From Pyrocephalus nanus (taxonomy: Eukaryota > Chordata > Aves > Passeriformes > Tyrannidae): a DNA stretch of 64,000 bases. Both the position numbers and the translations under genes were made by a program. Shown in pieces: positions 12,701-24,700 of the stretch. The DNA lies in contig CM076280.1 in the NCBI GenBank assembly GCA_038380795.1, positions 3,025,501 through 3,089,500 on the forward strand, written 5' to 3'. The notes under the pieces were generated by a model. That model made no database searches and was not told the origin of the DNA. It worked only from the letters and a program-made list of their open reading frames with translations. Numbering within the stretch: the stretch's first letter is position 1; every line of letters starts with the position of its first letter.

Positions 12701-15700
12701 GTGCTGTCTGTCTTTGCTGGTATTCTTTTGGAGGTACAGAATCTGGATCCAAATCCAGGCTTTCCATCAAAATTGCATAAAAGAATGGGACCAATTTCCT
12801 GCTTTTGGATGATTCTTTTTGTTTATGAATCTTGTGATGATTTTAGTCCTCCAAACCAACTGAGAGGGAGCCAGTGGTCATTAAGATTTTGGTATTGTGC
12901 TAGAAGCCAGTTCCAAGTTACTGGTGTCCAGGATAAAAGTCCAGTGTGGAAAGCATCACTTACATTTTGTCCCTGAGTTCACTGCCCTGACATGAGTAAG
13001 TCCTGAAAGCCTCAGATTATTTTTGGAAACTGCCTTCCCCCTGCATTTAATTTATTTTATTGCTAGTGATTCTGCTGTCTCTTCCAGATCACTGAAAAAC
13101 GTAGCAAATAATTTTGATTTAGGAATCCATTCCTGTGTTATAAACACCTGGAGAACAATTTGTGCCCTAAAGTTTGTAAAATTTACTAGTTGACAGTGTT
13201 TAATCAAATTACTATAATACATGAGTCCATACTGTGCTAATTGGAGGCAGATGCTGTGGGTAAATCAAAGCCTTCCAAAAGTCTGTCATGTAAACACAAC
13301 CATCCTGATCAACCAAACACATCAGCTTATGAAAACAGCTGTTTCATCTGGTATTTCATTGTAAAGCTGTTTTTTGATTAGCATAAATTAGGCTTCATTA
13401 TTGATTGAATGTTGCCTGTTTCAGCTTTGCATTTATTTTGTACAGGCCAGGTGGTCTGTGAATAATTTTTGTATCCTCATACCTGGTAGCTTTATCCCCC
13501 TCTCAACTTTCCCAATATCCAAGACAGTATTAAAAATAAATGTTAGCAAGTATTGCAGCTGCATTGCAAAATACTTAGGCTTGAATATTGTAAAATTGGG
13601 CTTCAGTAGGAGGTGTTTGGAATAGAAAGTGTCTCTGTATCAGTCCAAGTTGTGAACATATCCAGCTCCTGTCCAAATATGGCCCAAATTGTATATTCCA
13701 GGCATCAGGCTTTCCTGCCTTGTTATGGATGACTGTTTCTCCTTATTGAATAATGTTGTCTGAGCTTCATCTGTTCCTAATTATATGCAAATACTCTTCT
13801 TTTGTCTTTTTACTGCTCATCAGGCCTGTTCTCCTCATTACTGCTTCGCTGCTATTCATTGCAGGACCTGGCAGAGGCCAAGCAATTAATGGGGTTCAAA
13901 GCTGTGCATAGTTTGGAAACTGTTGTTGTCACAGTGGCAATGCACTCCAGTCATTAGGAAATAATTCCTGGAGGTCTGGGGAGGGTTGGACCACTGTGGC
14001 CATGAGAATGGAGCAGACTGAGGGATTCTGAAGACTTTGAGTCACCTGATTCCTTCTGGTTCCTGCTCACTGTGGTCCAGGTCTTCAGGTCTGCATGGCA
14101 GAACTCACTGGGGTGTGTGTGAAAAAGGGAGCAGGGCAGGATTTGCATTGAAGACCAGAAAATATAAAAGATGCTTCCAAGCATTGTCCCTCTTCCCAAA
14201 GCCTCCTTCCATGGAGGTGCTGGAAGCCTGGGAGAGTGCCAGGAGTTTGGTGCTCGTGGGTCTGCAGTGCCACAGCCCAGGAGGATGGAGATGCCACCTT
14301 TTGGTTTGGCTGCAGCTCAGGAGCAGGGAGGGAGAAAGCTGCTCCCAGTTCCTGGAGGGTGAAACAGACCCCTCAGGGAGTGTGAAGTCAGTGGGAGAGG
14401 TGTTTGTGAAGCACTTGGTGTGGAGCTGTCACTGGGGGCTGAGAGAAGGTGCCCCTGTTGGGTGAGGTGTTAGTGTGGCAGTGTAGTGATTGCTCTTTAA
14501 TTCCAGTGTCTTCAGCTAAAGCACTGGTGCCACTGCAGCAGGGACAGCCTGCTGAGGAGCCACCAGGAGAGGCTGATGGATGCATCATAGTTTCCACATA
14601 ACTCACACCCTTAGTTGTCTTCAAGGTGCAACCACAGCAGGACAACTGCTGTGTGTCAGGGGGATTTCTCCTTGAGCTTGTACTTTTTAGTGGGTTTTTG
14701 GAAGAGATCAGCTTAGACTGCAGATGTTGAAAGCCTCCTAAGTGCTAAAGAAACTTTGAACACTAGGTTAGGTTGGTTTATTGGCACAGATCAGTTGTGA
14801 TGTCTGGTAGCTCGAGCTGGTGCCTCAAAAGAGGGACTGTGGACAAAGAAATCCCTGGGATCCCTCATGCAGCAGTCCAAGAGCAATATGAGGGTCTGGG
14901 TCTTCTCACTTTCCATTGCTTCACTGTTTCACTACCAAAAAACTTGCCACATGGTCACCTTCACCCTGACCTCTGAGGTGGGTTTTGAGCAGTTCTGTAG
15001 TCTGTCTAACATGGTTGTTACAGTTCACAGACCACAACTATGGGCTGTCCACTCCACCTATTAATTTTTAAGTAATATTTAAGCTGCAGCTTTGCTCTGT
15101 TCTAACTATTATTAATGATCATATTCTTATCTTCAAGTTTTGCTACAATCCATCTTTACTATTATTAATGATTAGATTATCAGCTCCAGGGTTCACTGTA
15201 ATCCATCTTTGATTTATATATACAACAGAACCACGTAGTTCAGATAAAGTTCAACTTGTGGCCTAACAGTTCCAGCTTCTTATGTCAGGCAAGCACTTAG
15301 CTATTCAAATAACATCAGATTTTCACCACTAATAGAGTCTAAAGCCTAGGTGTGTGTTTTCTTTCCCCTCTTAGGTTCTGTGTTCAAGGAGAATCGATCT
15401 GTGAGGCTTTAGATCAGTACAGGGTTTGTTGGATTGGTTTTTCTATTGGCCTTTTGCAGAGCCTGCCAAAAGGGGACCACTGGTGTAGCTTTTGCAGGTA
15501 AAGTTTTAAAGCTGTTTCAGAAGGAGCTTTTTGCACAGGTGTTCTCATTGCACACTGGGAGCTAAACTGGAACAAGTCATTGGGTCTGTATTCGTACAGG
15601 GAGATACTGGGAATGGAAAATTTTCATGGATGGAAAATCCTTGAGGCTTGATGTAGGTGTGTAAACCTCTGGTTGATGGATTTGTTCTCTTCTTCCAAGG

Positions 15701-18700
15701 TGCATTGTAACAACATGTTTTCCAAGGGGGTGAAGATTTTCCAGAGGGTGGAGTGCCTCTTCAAACCACGCCTGATTGCAGACTGGGAGCCTGAGCCTGT
15801 GGGGGTGGCCACAGTCCTGGATGACAAGAACCCCAGCGCCAGGTTCGTCACCGTCCCCCTGAACCAGCGCGTGGGCAAAGCCATCCTGTGCCGCTTCTAC
15901 TTCGCTGACACCTGGATGATGATGAGCGAGATCTCCTTCCAGTCAGGTGAGGCTTCCTCTGGCAGCAGAAGTGTGGAAGTACAGGATGTGTGGGGTTAAC
16001 GGAGTGAAGGCACTGTGGGGCCACACAGCGGAAAGGAGGAGGTGGGACAGTGATGCACAGGTGCAGGAGCATGACCAAGGCTACCAAAAATTGGACCATA
16101 AGAGCAATTCTTCTTTTTGAGACAGTTCATAGAGTCATAAAATATCCTGAGTTGGAGGAACCCCTCAGGATCATCAATTCCAACCCCTGGCCCTGCACAG
16201 ACACCCCAACAATCCCAACCTGTCCCTCAGAGCGTTGTCCAAACCCTCCTGCAGCTCTGGCAGCCTTGGGGCTGTGCCCACTGCCCTGGGGAGCCTGTTC
16301 AGTGCCAACCACCCTCTGGGGGAAGAACCTTTCCCTGAGATCCACCCTGAGCCTGCCCTGACTCAGCTCCAGTTGTTCCTTCGAGTCCTGTCACTGGTCA
16401 CAACAGTGAAGAGGTTGGTACTTGCCCCTCTGCTTCCCCAGTTGCCTGCTGGTTATGAGGTTGATTTTTAGTTCTCTGTACCAAGTATTTTGTTGTGAAT
16501 AATTTTGATAGATCTACAGATGATGATCAAGTTAGCAGATTATTAAAAATGAGAGGCTTTTTTTTTTTCTCAAGCCTTAACTATGATGCAGAAGTTGGTG
16601 CCATGAGGTGCTTTAAAAGGCTCTGGAAAGGAAAGGACAAGACACTTGGAGAAAACCACCAGTACTGATGGTGGAATGAGCTGATTGTTGCTAATCAGCT
16701 GTAGCAGGAAGACATTCCTGAGGAAGGAATGCTCTGGGTGCTGCTCGCTGCTGACCTTGCTGACAGCAGCCCCTCCTGGCTACTCTGTCACATGTGGGAC
16801 CAAGCAGGCTGTTGGTCCAGCCTTATTCTTAGATGATGCTAAAATGGGAGAAAGGCTCTTGTTTGGGCCCCTGTGTGTGTGGCTGAGCTCAGGGCAGGCC
16901 CTGCAGTCGCTGGTGCTGTGCTGTGGCTGGGCTGTACGTGCTGCTCGGTGCAGAGGCTCATCCCGCAGCTGTGCTGGGAAGGGCTCAGGAATCCCTGCTC
17001 AGGCTGTTCCTGACCTGCCTGGGCCTCAGCCCAGTTGGGATTGCAGGGAATGCTGGCAGGAGCAGGGAGGTTTTGTTGCACTGACACGTTCCCTTCCCTT
17101 CCACAGACATGGAGAGTGTGAGTCCCAGTTTTGTCACGGCGGCGACAATCACGACGGATCTGCTGGAAACAGAGTACAACGTTACTGAGGGCACCTGGGG
17201 TAAGGATCTCTGTCCCTTAGCCATGCCAGGGGCTCAAGTGCTAGGGGATTGCAGTGCCATCCTAGTGAATGTGGTCTCTCCCTCCATTTCTGGGCAGCTG
17301 GGGATGGCCTGGTTCTTGCCCTCACGCACAGGGCAGCATCCGACAGCCTCGGGTGTTTCCTTCCCTCAGCTGGCTGGGGCTGCCCTGGAGTGTGGGCTGA
17401 AGGGGGATGTGCAGCCAGTGAAGCTCTGAACACTGTCTTCTCTAGTATGGAGCTATTGCAAGGCCTGTTCTGCTAAGGACAGTCTTTGATTGCAGGAGGT
17501 CTCTGCACAGTTCTTATCTGCGAGCCTCCAAAACCAGAATTTCTGATAAGAGCAAGATGTGAACCAGCTAATAGTGATGCTCAGTGAGCTGCCCAAGATC
17601 TCTTCTGTACCAGACTGTAGGAGGTTGGCCAGCACAGATAACAACCAGTGCTTTAACTCCAGATTCTTCTCTGTACCTCTGTGATTGCAGAAACCACATC
17701 TTCTGTAACCAGCACCTGGATAGGCGAGAAGGCAGATGACTCCAATACCTCCATCCTTGTGGGCTGCCTTGTGGCTATTATTCTGCTGCTCCTGATGATT
17801 ATAATCATCATTCTTTGGAAGCAATATGTTCAGAAAAGGCTGGAGAAGGTAATACAATGGGGCTGTTCTGCAGACACAAGTTCAGTGCTAATCATTAACC
17901 CTGGTGAGCTCAGACTTGTGCAAAGCACAAGGTTTCCCAGCTCCACAGAGCAGCTAAAGCTGTTCTCACAGCAGGAGAGGATGCCAGCCCTATCCAAGAT
18001 GTTACTGGAAGTTGCTGTGGTTGCAGCCAACACATTACTAAACAGCTGAACGTGGCCTCAGTGTTTTTCCCCTCTCTCCTGCAGGCCCCACGTCGAATCC
18101 TGGAGGAGGATGCCACTGTTCGCCTCTCCTTCTACAGCTACACCATCGCCAACAACCAGACCCAGATCCACCAGTCAAATCCCACCTATGAGCGGGCCTT
18201 CCCGCTGGATTTGGAGTATCACCAGCCAGCTACTCTACTCCAAAAGCTCCCAGAGCTCTCCCAAAGTGCAGAGGATTCAGGTAATGTCATCAGTCTCTGG
18301 AAGTTATGTGTTTATTCTTTTATTATTTCTGTCAGACCGTAAAATGTGCCGCTTCTCAGTGTCTTAAGTTCTCATCTTTGACTCCTGTGCAATACAATAC
18401 TTAACCCAGGGACCTCAGGCAGTATTCTGGAGCTCTGGAACTTTTTGGCATGTAACAGTGACAGCTGGAGCAGCAGCCCCACTAGAGGGTGGTGGCCTTT
18501 TATTGTTTCATGTGAAGACTGTTTATACATTACCCAGGTCATCTTTTAGCAGCTGGTTTGGGCAGTCACAGCAATCACGCTCAGTTTGCCTCGTGGCAGT
18601 GAAGTGGCTGCCTGCAGCACTCCTGGGAGAAGACCTTTAGCACCTTTTTCTCAGAAAAAGCAGAGGAAAATGCAGCAGGGAGTTGTCAGTGGTGACCTGG

Positions 18701-21700
18701 CTTCCAGCCCTGGGGCAGCTTTTGGACCCACACAGAGAGAGGAACATTTCCAACAGTGTTTTGTGCTCAGCAGTGGCAGTGCTGAGCAGTGGATGGAAGG
18801 GCAGTCCCATTCCTGCATTCCTCACACTGACAAGTTGCTAAGATCCAGCACTGAACTGCACAGAGAGACTGGTTGGATTGAGTGAGGGTGTGAATTTGAA
18901 GCAGAACAAAGGTTCTGTGTCATACTGACCACGCAGGGAGTTAATTCTAAAGTGCTGCTCTGTGATATTTATGTGAATAAGCTGTCAGAGGGAGTGGGGT
19001 GTGCTAACAAAGGATGTGGAAAATGGAAGCCTCAGTCAGTTTTTGTTGCAGAAGAGAATCCAAAGCAAGTTTGGTGTCACAAACAACATCCCTGCGTCAG
19101 GTAATGGGAACAGATTGTATTTAGAATGAATCAGAAACAGAAAATCACTTCAGGCTCACCTCTCCATGTCTGGACAAGAACTTTACCTCTCATGACTGAC
19201 TAGAGCAGGCTGTGTCGAACAGGAATTAGCTGGTGGCTCACAGGTATTTTGGTGCCTGCAGAAATGTGGCTCGTTCTGGTGGAAGCCCTGGCTAAAACAA
19301 GGCAGTGTCTCCTGTGTGTGGGTGTCCCTCAGCACAGCAGTAGCTCTCTGTTTTGCCCTCAGTGTGCAGCGGGGACTACGCCGAGCCCGACCTGACCAAG
19401 TCCACCCCTCACCAAGGCTTCCAGAACAACGTCCCTCACTACGCCGAGACCGACATCGTGCACCTGCAGGGCGTGACCGGCAACAACATGTACGCCGTGC
19501 CCGCCCTCACCGTGGACTCCCTCACCAAGAAGGACATCTCCGTGGGGGAGTTCCCTCGGCAGCAGCTGCGCCTCAAGGAGAAGCTGGGAGAGGGGCAGTT
19601 TGGAGAGGTACAGACAGCCCTTCCCTTCCGCTGCTCCTGCGGGACAGAGGAGGTGCCTGGCGGAGCAGAGTCTCCTGAGCCGCCTCTGGGTGGGGCTGAG
19701 GGCTCTGTGTTCCATCCTGTACTGGGAGAGGGGTTTGAACGCTCTGCCCGGGGAGGGTTGTGGATGGCCCAGCCCTGGCAGCGTTCACAGCCGGGGTGGA
19801 TAAGGCCTGGAGCAGCTGGATGACTGGTTGTAGTTCCTGGGTGCTTTCCTGGCTGCTCTCCATTGGGATACGCGTTCTGGTAGCTTGCTAAGCAAGTGTC
19901 TTGTACAACCCTGGTGGTAATTTTATGTCTTTATTAGTTAATTTATCAGAAGTAATGTGGAATTGTGTGACTGTTCATCACTGGGGAGATGTTCACATCA
20001 CACACACACATTTTTCTCCCTTTTTTTCCTCTGGAATTAGAGGACTTTGGATGCCTGGTTGTAGTTCCTGGATGCTCCTCAGTTAAGTCTGAGCTGTGAT
20101 CTAATAGGAAGTGCCCTTGCCCATTCTAGTTGGGACTAGATGAGCTTTAATGTCCATCCCAACCCTTTAACATTCTATGAGTCTATGATTTTAGTTAGTA
20201 TATGTTTGCCCTTGGGGAAAGCTGATATTCCCTAGGCTGGGCCACAGAGCCTTGTTCTGCAGCTGTGAGCCTGTGCTTGGTACCACGGGAGCCTTTCTCA
20301 GCAGGTGAACTTTGCAAACTTCTCTGTTTTGCTGTTTATATCCCTATTAATGACCTTATGGAAAAATCCTGGAGGTGGAAATTCAGCTTCATGGACATCT
20401 CAAATGTGATGGCTGTCACCCACCTTTAGGCATGTGAGTTTGAAAACTCTCTAGGAGTCCAGCTAAGATGGATCCTAGCTTTAAAAACAGCTTTCCCATT
20501 CCCAGATGAAAGTTCTGGGGGTGCTCTGCACACTGACCCAAGCAAAGCCAGACATTCCCAAGCACTGTGGTGCCCTCATTCTCCAGCATTGCTGCTGCTC
20601 AAGCCCCAATTTGTCAGCAGCCTCAGGCACTGTGATGCACACATTTGTCATCCACCAAGCTTTCCCTTTGCTCCTTGAGCTCCTTTCAGGCTGTGAATGT
20701 TATCACCCTGCCTTTTCTTCTCTCCCTTCTTCATTTCCACACCATCCCTAGTTCCATCCTGAGCAGCTCTTCCCCTCTCCTGCTCTCACTCTTCCAGTGT
20801 CATTTTTTTTTTCTTCCCAGGTTTTGGTCATTCACAGCCTTAATTCTACCTGTCAGCCACATTTTGGCAAGCACAGCCCTTTACTGGCTGCTTCCTCCCT
20901 TCTGACACCACACCTCCCCTATCCCAGCCCCTTCCCTGTCCCCTCATCTCTTCCAGGCTCAGTCTGTGTGCTGGGAAGGTTCTGACATCCTCAGCCTCTT
21001 CACCTGGCTGTCAGTGTAGCCCCTTCTGCTGTTACCTGGATCCTGCCCTGTCTTGGGCTGTGCTCCAAAAGTTGGGACAAGAGAGGGTTATTTTCTCATT
21101 GTTTTGCTTCTGGTTTCCCCTTTCCTCTCATCCCTGTCCTTCTGTTAACTGTAAGAACTCCTCCTTTGTGTTGGTGGGAGATGGCTCTCCCATCTCCATT
21201 TCCCCTGGGGGTGGATTCAGAGCCTGTTCCTTTCCTCACATCACAGGCTCTTTCCCTCACCTTTGCAAACGTGCTGCCCCCACATTCTCTCATCTCTCCT
21301 CCTCACCTCCTTAGTCTTTGCCAATCTGATCCCCCTGTGCTCTGCTTGCAGTGTTCTAGCTCAGTGTACAGCTTTGCTTCTAGAAACGTGGCTCATTGCT
21401 GCTTTCACCTCTCCACTCAAAGCTTCTTTACCTTTCAGGTTTTTTTTTCTTCCTTGTTCCTAACCATCCCCACCCTGGACTCAGTGACACATTACCTGCA
21501 CTTGGAATACCTGTGCTTGATCCTGTGGCTCTGTTCCCTGTTCCAGGTCTGATGACTGTACTTTCACCACAGCAGATTCATTCCCTGTGGAATTGCAGCA
21601 GCACCTTTGTACTTCTCTTCCTTTCTGCATGTTTGTCCCATTTTCTCTGCTGTCTCGTTTTTCCCCTCACCATGTTTGTCACTGAAGTTCTTGCTGCTTT

Positions 21701-24700
21701 TTTTCATACAAAATTCATCGTGCTCCCATTACATTCCCCTCAGTGCTGCAGGTCTGACTGACACATCCAGTCTGCTCTCCCCCCTTCAAGTCCTTGTTCT
21801 CTCCACACAGTCAGGTCTGGCTGCTTTTTCCACCCAGGCCTCCATTTGGATACCCATTCTGGTGACTTCTTAAGCAGTCACCCCTTCCTGTACAACCCTG
21901 GCAGTAATTTTATGTCTTTGTTTGTTAATTTATCAGAAGTAATTTAGAATTCTGTCATCAGAGTATTCCTCAATGCACAGGTGAGGTGTTCACATCACAG
22001 ATGCACACAAACACATTTTTCTCCTTTTTTTTTTTTTTTTTCCCACTGGAATTAGGGGACTTTTTGGATAACTAGCTTTAGTTCCTGGATGCTCCTGAGT
22101 TAAGTCTGAGCAGTGACTCAGGCCAGGCTGCAGGACAGTTCAGGAGTCCTTGGCTGGTGTGAGGTGCTGTCCCTGCCAGCCCTGCTGCAGTTGTGCTCTT
22201 TGCCTGCACGTGCAGAGCAGACCCCTGCAGGCTCAGGGGCCTTTCTGAACACCTCCAGTCTGTACTGGGTGAACTGGATTGCCCCAGGAAGCTGCTGCAG
22301 CAGGCTGAGACTGTGCAGAACCTCACAGATTCTGTGAAGAATTCTTGGGAAGAAACACAGGATTCAGTCTGTTGGAGACACATCTGGCTGCAAGCCCTGT
22401 GCATTCCTGTGCCGTGGGCCCTGTAGTGTATGGAATGTTTTGTCCAAGATCTAGAGCCAACCCAGGGTTATTTCTGATCAGAACTGTCACCTTCAGTAGA
22501 TCATTCACTTGGTCATTCTGCCAGCAGTGACCAAACCAGCGATGTTGTTTTCCTCTGATTTTCTGCCTGTTCATGCTCTTATATCTGCATATCTGCTTCT
22601 GCCCTCTGCCCTGCAGGTGCACCTTTGTGAAGCTGATGGCCTGCTGGAATTCCTGGGAGTCTCGTCCTCAGAATTCACTCACCAGCCAGTTCTCGTAGCA
22701 GTGAAGATGCTGAGATCAGATGTCAACAAAACAGCCAGGTAAGTGCACCTGCAACACCAACCAGCTGGGCAGGAAAGCAAATACTCTCCAAGCAGCAGCT
22801 TCACATGGGGCACTTGTGTGAGAGTGTCATGTGTCTCTGGTGCATGTTCCATGTGTTCATGGAAGGAACAGGACACAGCAGGGAGTGGGGGATAGGGATA
22901 GGTGTAACGTCAACCTGAAATGCTGTATTGATCCTGACCCTGAACTGAGATGTCCTCACATGCCTCTTGTGCTTTCCTGAGACAGGGGGATAGTTTAGGA
23001 TCCAGACATGTTTTCTGTTTTACCAGGAACGATTTCCTGAAGGAGATCAAGATCATGTCACGGCTGAAGAACCCCAACATCATCCGGCTGCTGGGGGTGT
23101 GTGTGCGCGATGACCCCCTGTGCATGATCACAGAGTACATGGAGAACGGGGACCTCAACCAGTTCCTGTCACAGAGGGAGATCTACAGCAAATTTGCCAT
23201 TTCAAACAATATTCCCTGTGTCAGGTAGGAGGAACTGCCAGTTTGGGGATCAAAAAACAGCAGAGAGCTGCCAGTTTCATCTGCTGTGCCTTGCAGGCAG
23301 GGACCTTCCTCCAGCCCAGCCACTGCCCATGGCACGTGGACACCAGTCCTGCTTTGTGTGGGGGGTTGTTTTTGAGGCCCCTGGAAGTCTGTGTTCCCCT
23401 GAAGTGTCCCTGGCTGTGGGCTGTGACCATCTTGATGTGTTGTTTATTGATGTGGCCATCTGTGTATGTTACAGGGCTTGCATCAAGTATTTCGTTAATA
23501 TGAGAAGCAGGAATTTTGGGATGAAAATCAAGAATGTCTCCTAAGCTTTTAAGAAGGTTCATATGTTCTCTGGATGTCTGATAAATATTGCTGAGTGTAG
23601 AGCTTCACTAAGGAAAAGATTTCATCAGCCTACAGAAGGAGAATATTTGGCAAGGAAAACCATTTTCTGTCAGTGGTGGCATTTGTCTCCCTCCTCAATG
23701 GCAGGATTAAATCTGACAGAAAAGCATCCCTGCTATTGCAGAAATCCTTTCCTCAGAGGAGAGTTGTGTGCAGGACTAACGTGTTCTGCCTTGATAAAGA
23801 ACCCTGCACTGCTCAGGAGCTGTGGCACTGCTGAGCCTTTGGCCTGTTCTCCCCAAAGGATTGGATGGATTTGTGGTTCAAGCACGAGGCAGATGGGCAG
23901 AGCCATTTTCTGAGGGGCTGGACAGAACAAGACTGGGTTTTACCATGTCCAGGCAACACCACAGTTGCTGCCAGGACCCGTCAGTGGTCCTGTTTGAGTG
24001 CTAACCTGGCATCCTGCAGTCAGGACACACCAGGAGCTGCAGGATGAGAGGATTTGACTCTGACTAGAGACACATTCCAGCTCTCTCCAGTCTCCTGCCC
24101 TTCCTGCACATCAGAAACATCATTCACCTTTAGACTTGTGGCTTTTTTTTCCCTGGCCAAAGCCTCAAAATGTTCTTTCTTCTTTATCTCCTCTTCACTT
24201 CTCATCTGACTTCAGCACTGTCTCTCACATTGTTCTTCCTTGGTTTCCATTACTTGGAACCTCTAGTTTTTCATTCTCTCCTGCTGATCCTTCAGCCTCT
24301 TTTGTCCCTGCAGCCAGACACAGTGTCACATTATAGGCAGCAGACTGGCTCAGGTAGCTGGGGTTGTTTACTGAGAGTGACATGAATCCCCCTGCCAAAG
24401 AGAACTGCTTGGCTCTGCTGGTGCCTGGGGGTGTCTCACAGATGTGACAAGGTCCAGCCATCCCACCCATCTCTCAAACACAGTATTTGGTGCATCAAAT
24501 GTGGTGGCCAGCCCTTTCCTGCAGAGAGGTCACACATTCTCAAGTCCTTCTGGCTCTTTGGTGCTTGAAATGCATCCCCCTGCTGTCCCTCTGGCTGGCT
24601 GATCCTTCAGGCTGGAAAAGCCCTCCAGGATAATCGAGTCCAAGTGTACCCCCAGCACTGCCAAGGCCACCACTAAACTGTGTCCCCAAGTCCCACATCC

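Noticed and set aside
20500..21800. Overlapping frames of 80-130 codons
   Set aside because: Products of the C+T bias (Leu, Ser, Phe, Pro-rich), unconserved-looking and without splice context.
19859..22116. Endogenous retrovirus with two LTRs
   Set aside because: No gag, pol or env-like frame between the repeats and no convincing LTR ends, primer-binding site or polypurine tract.
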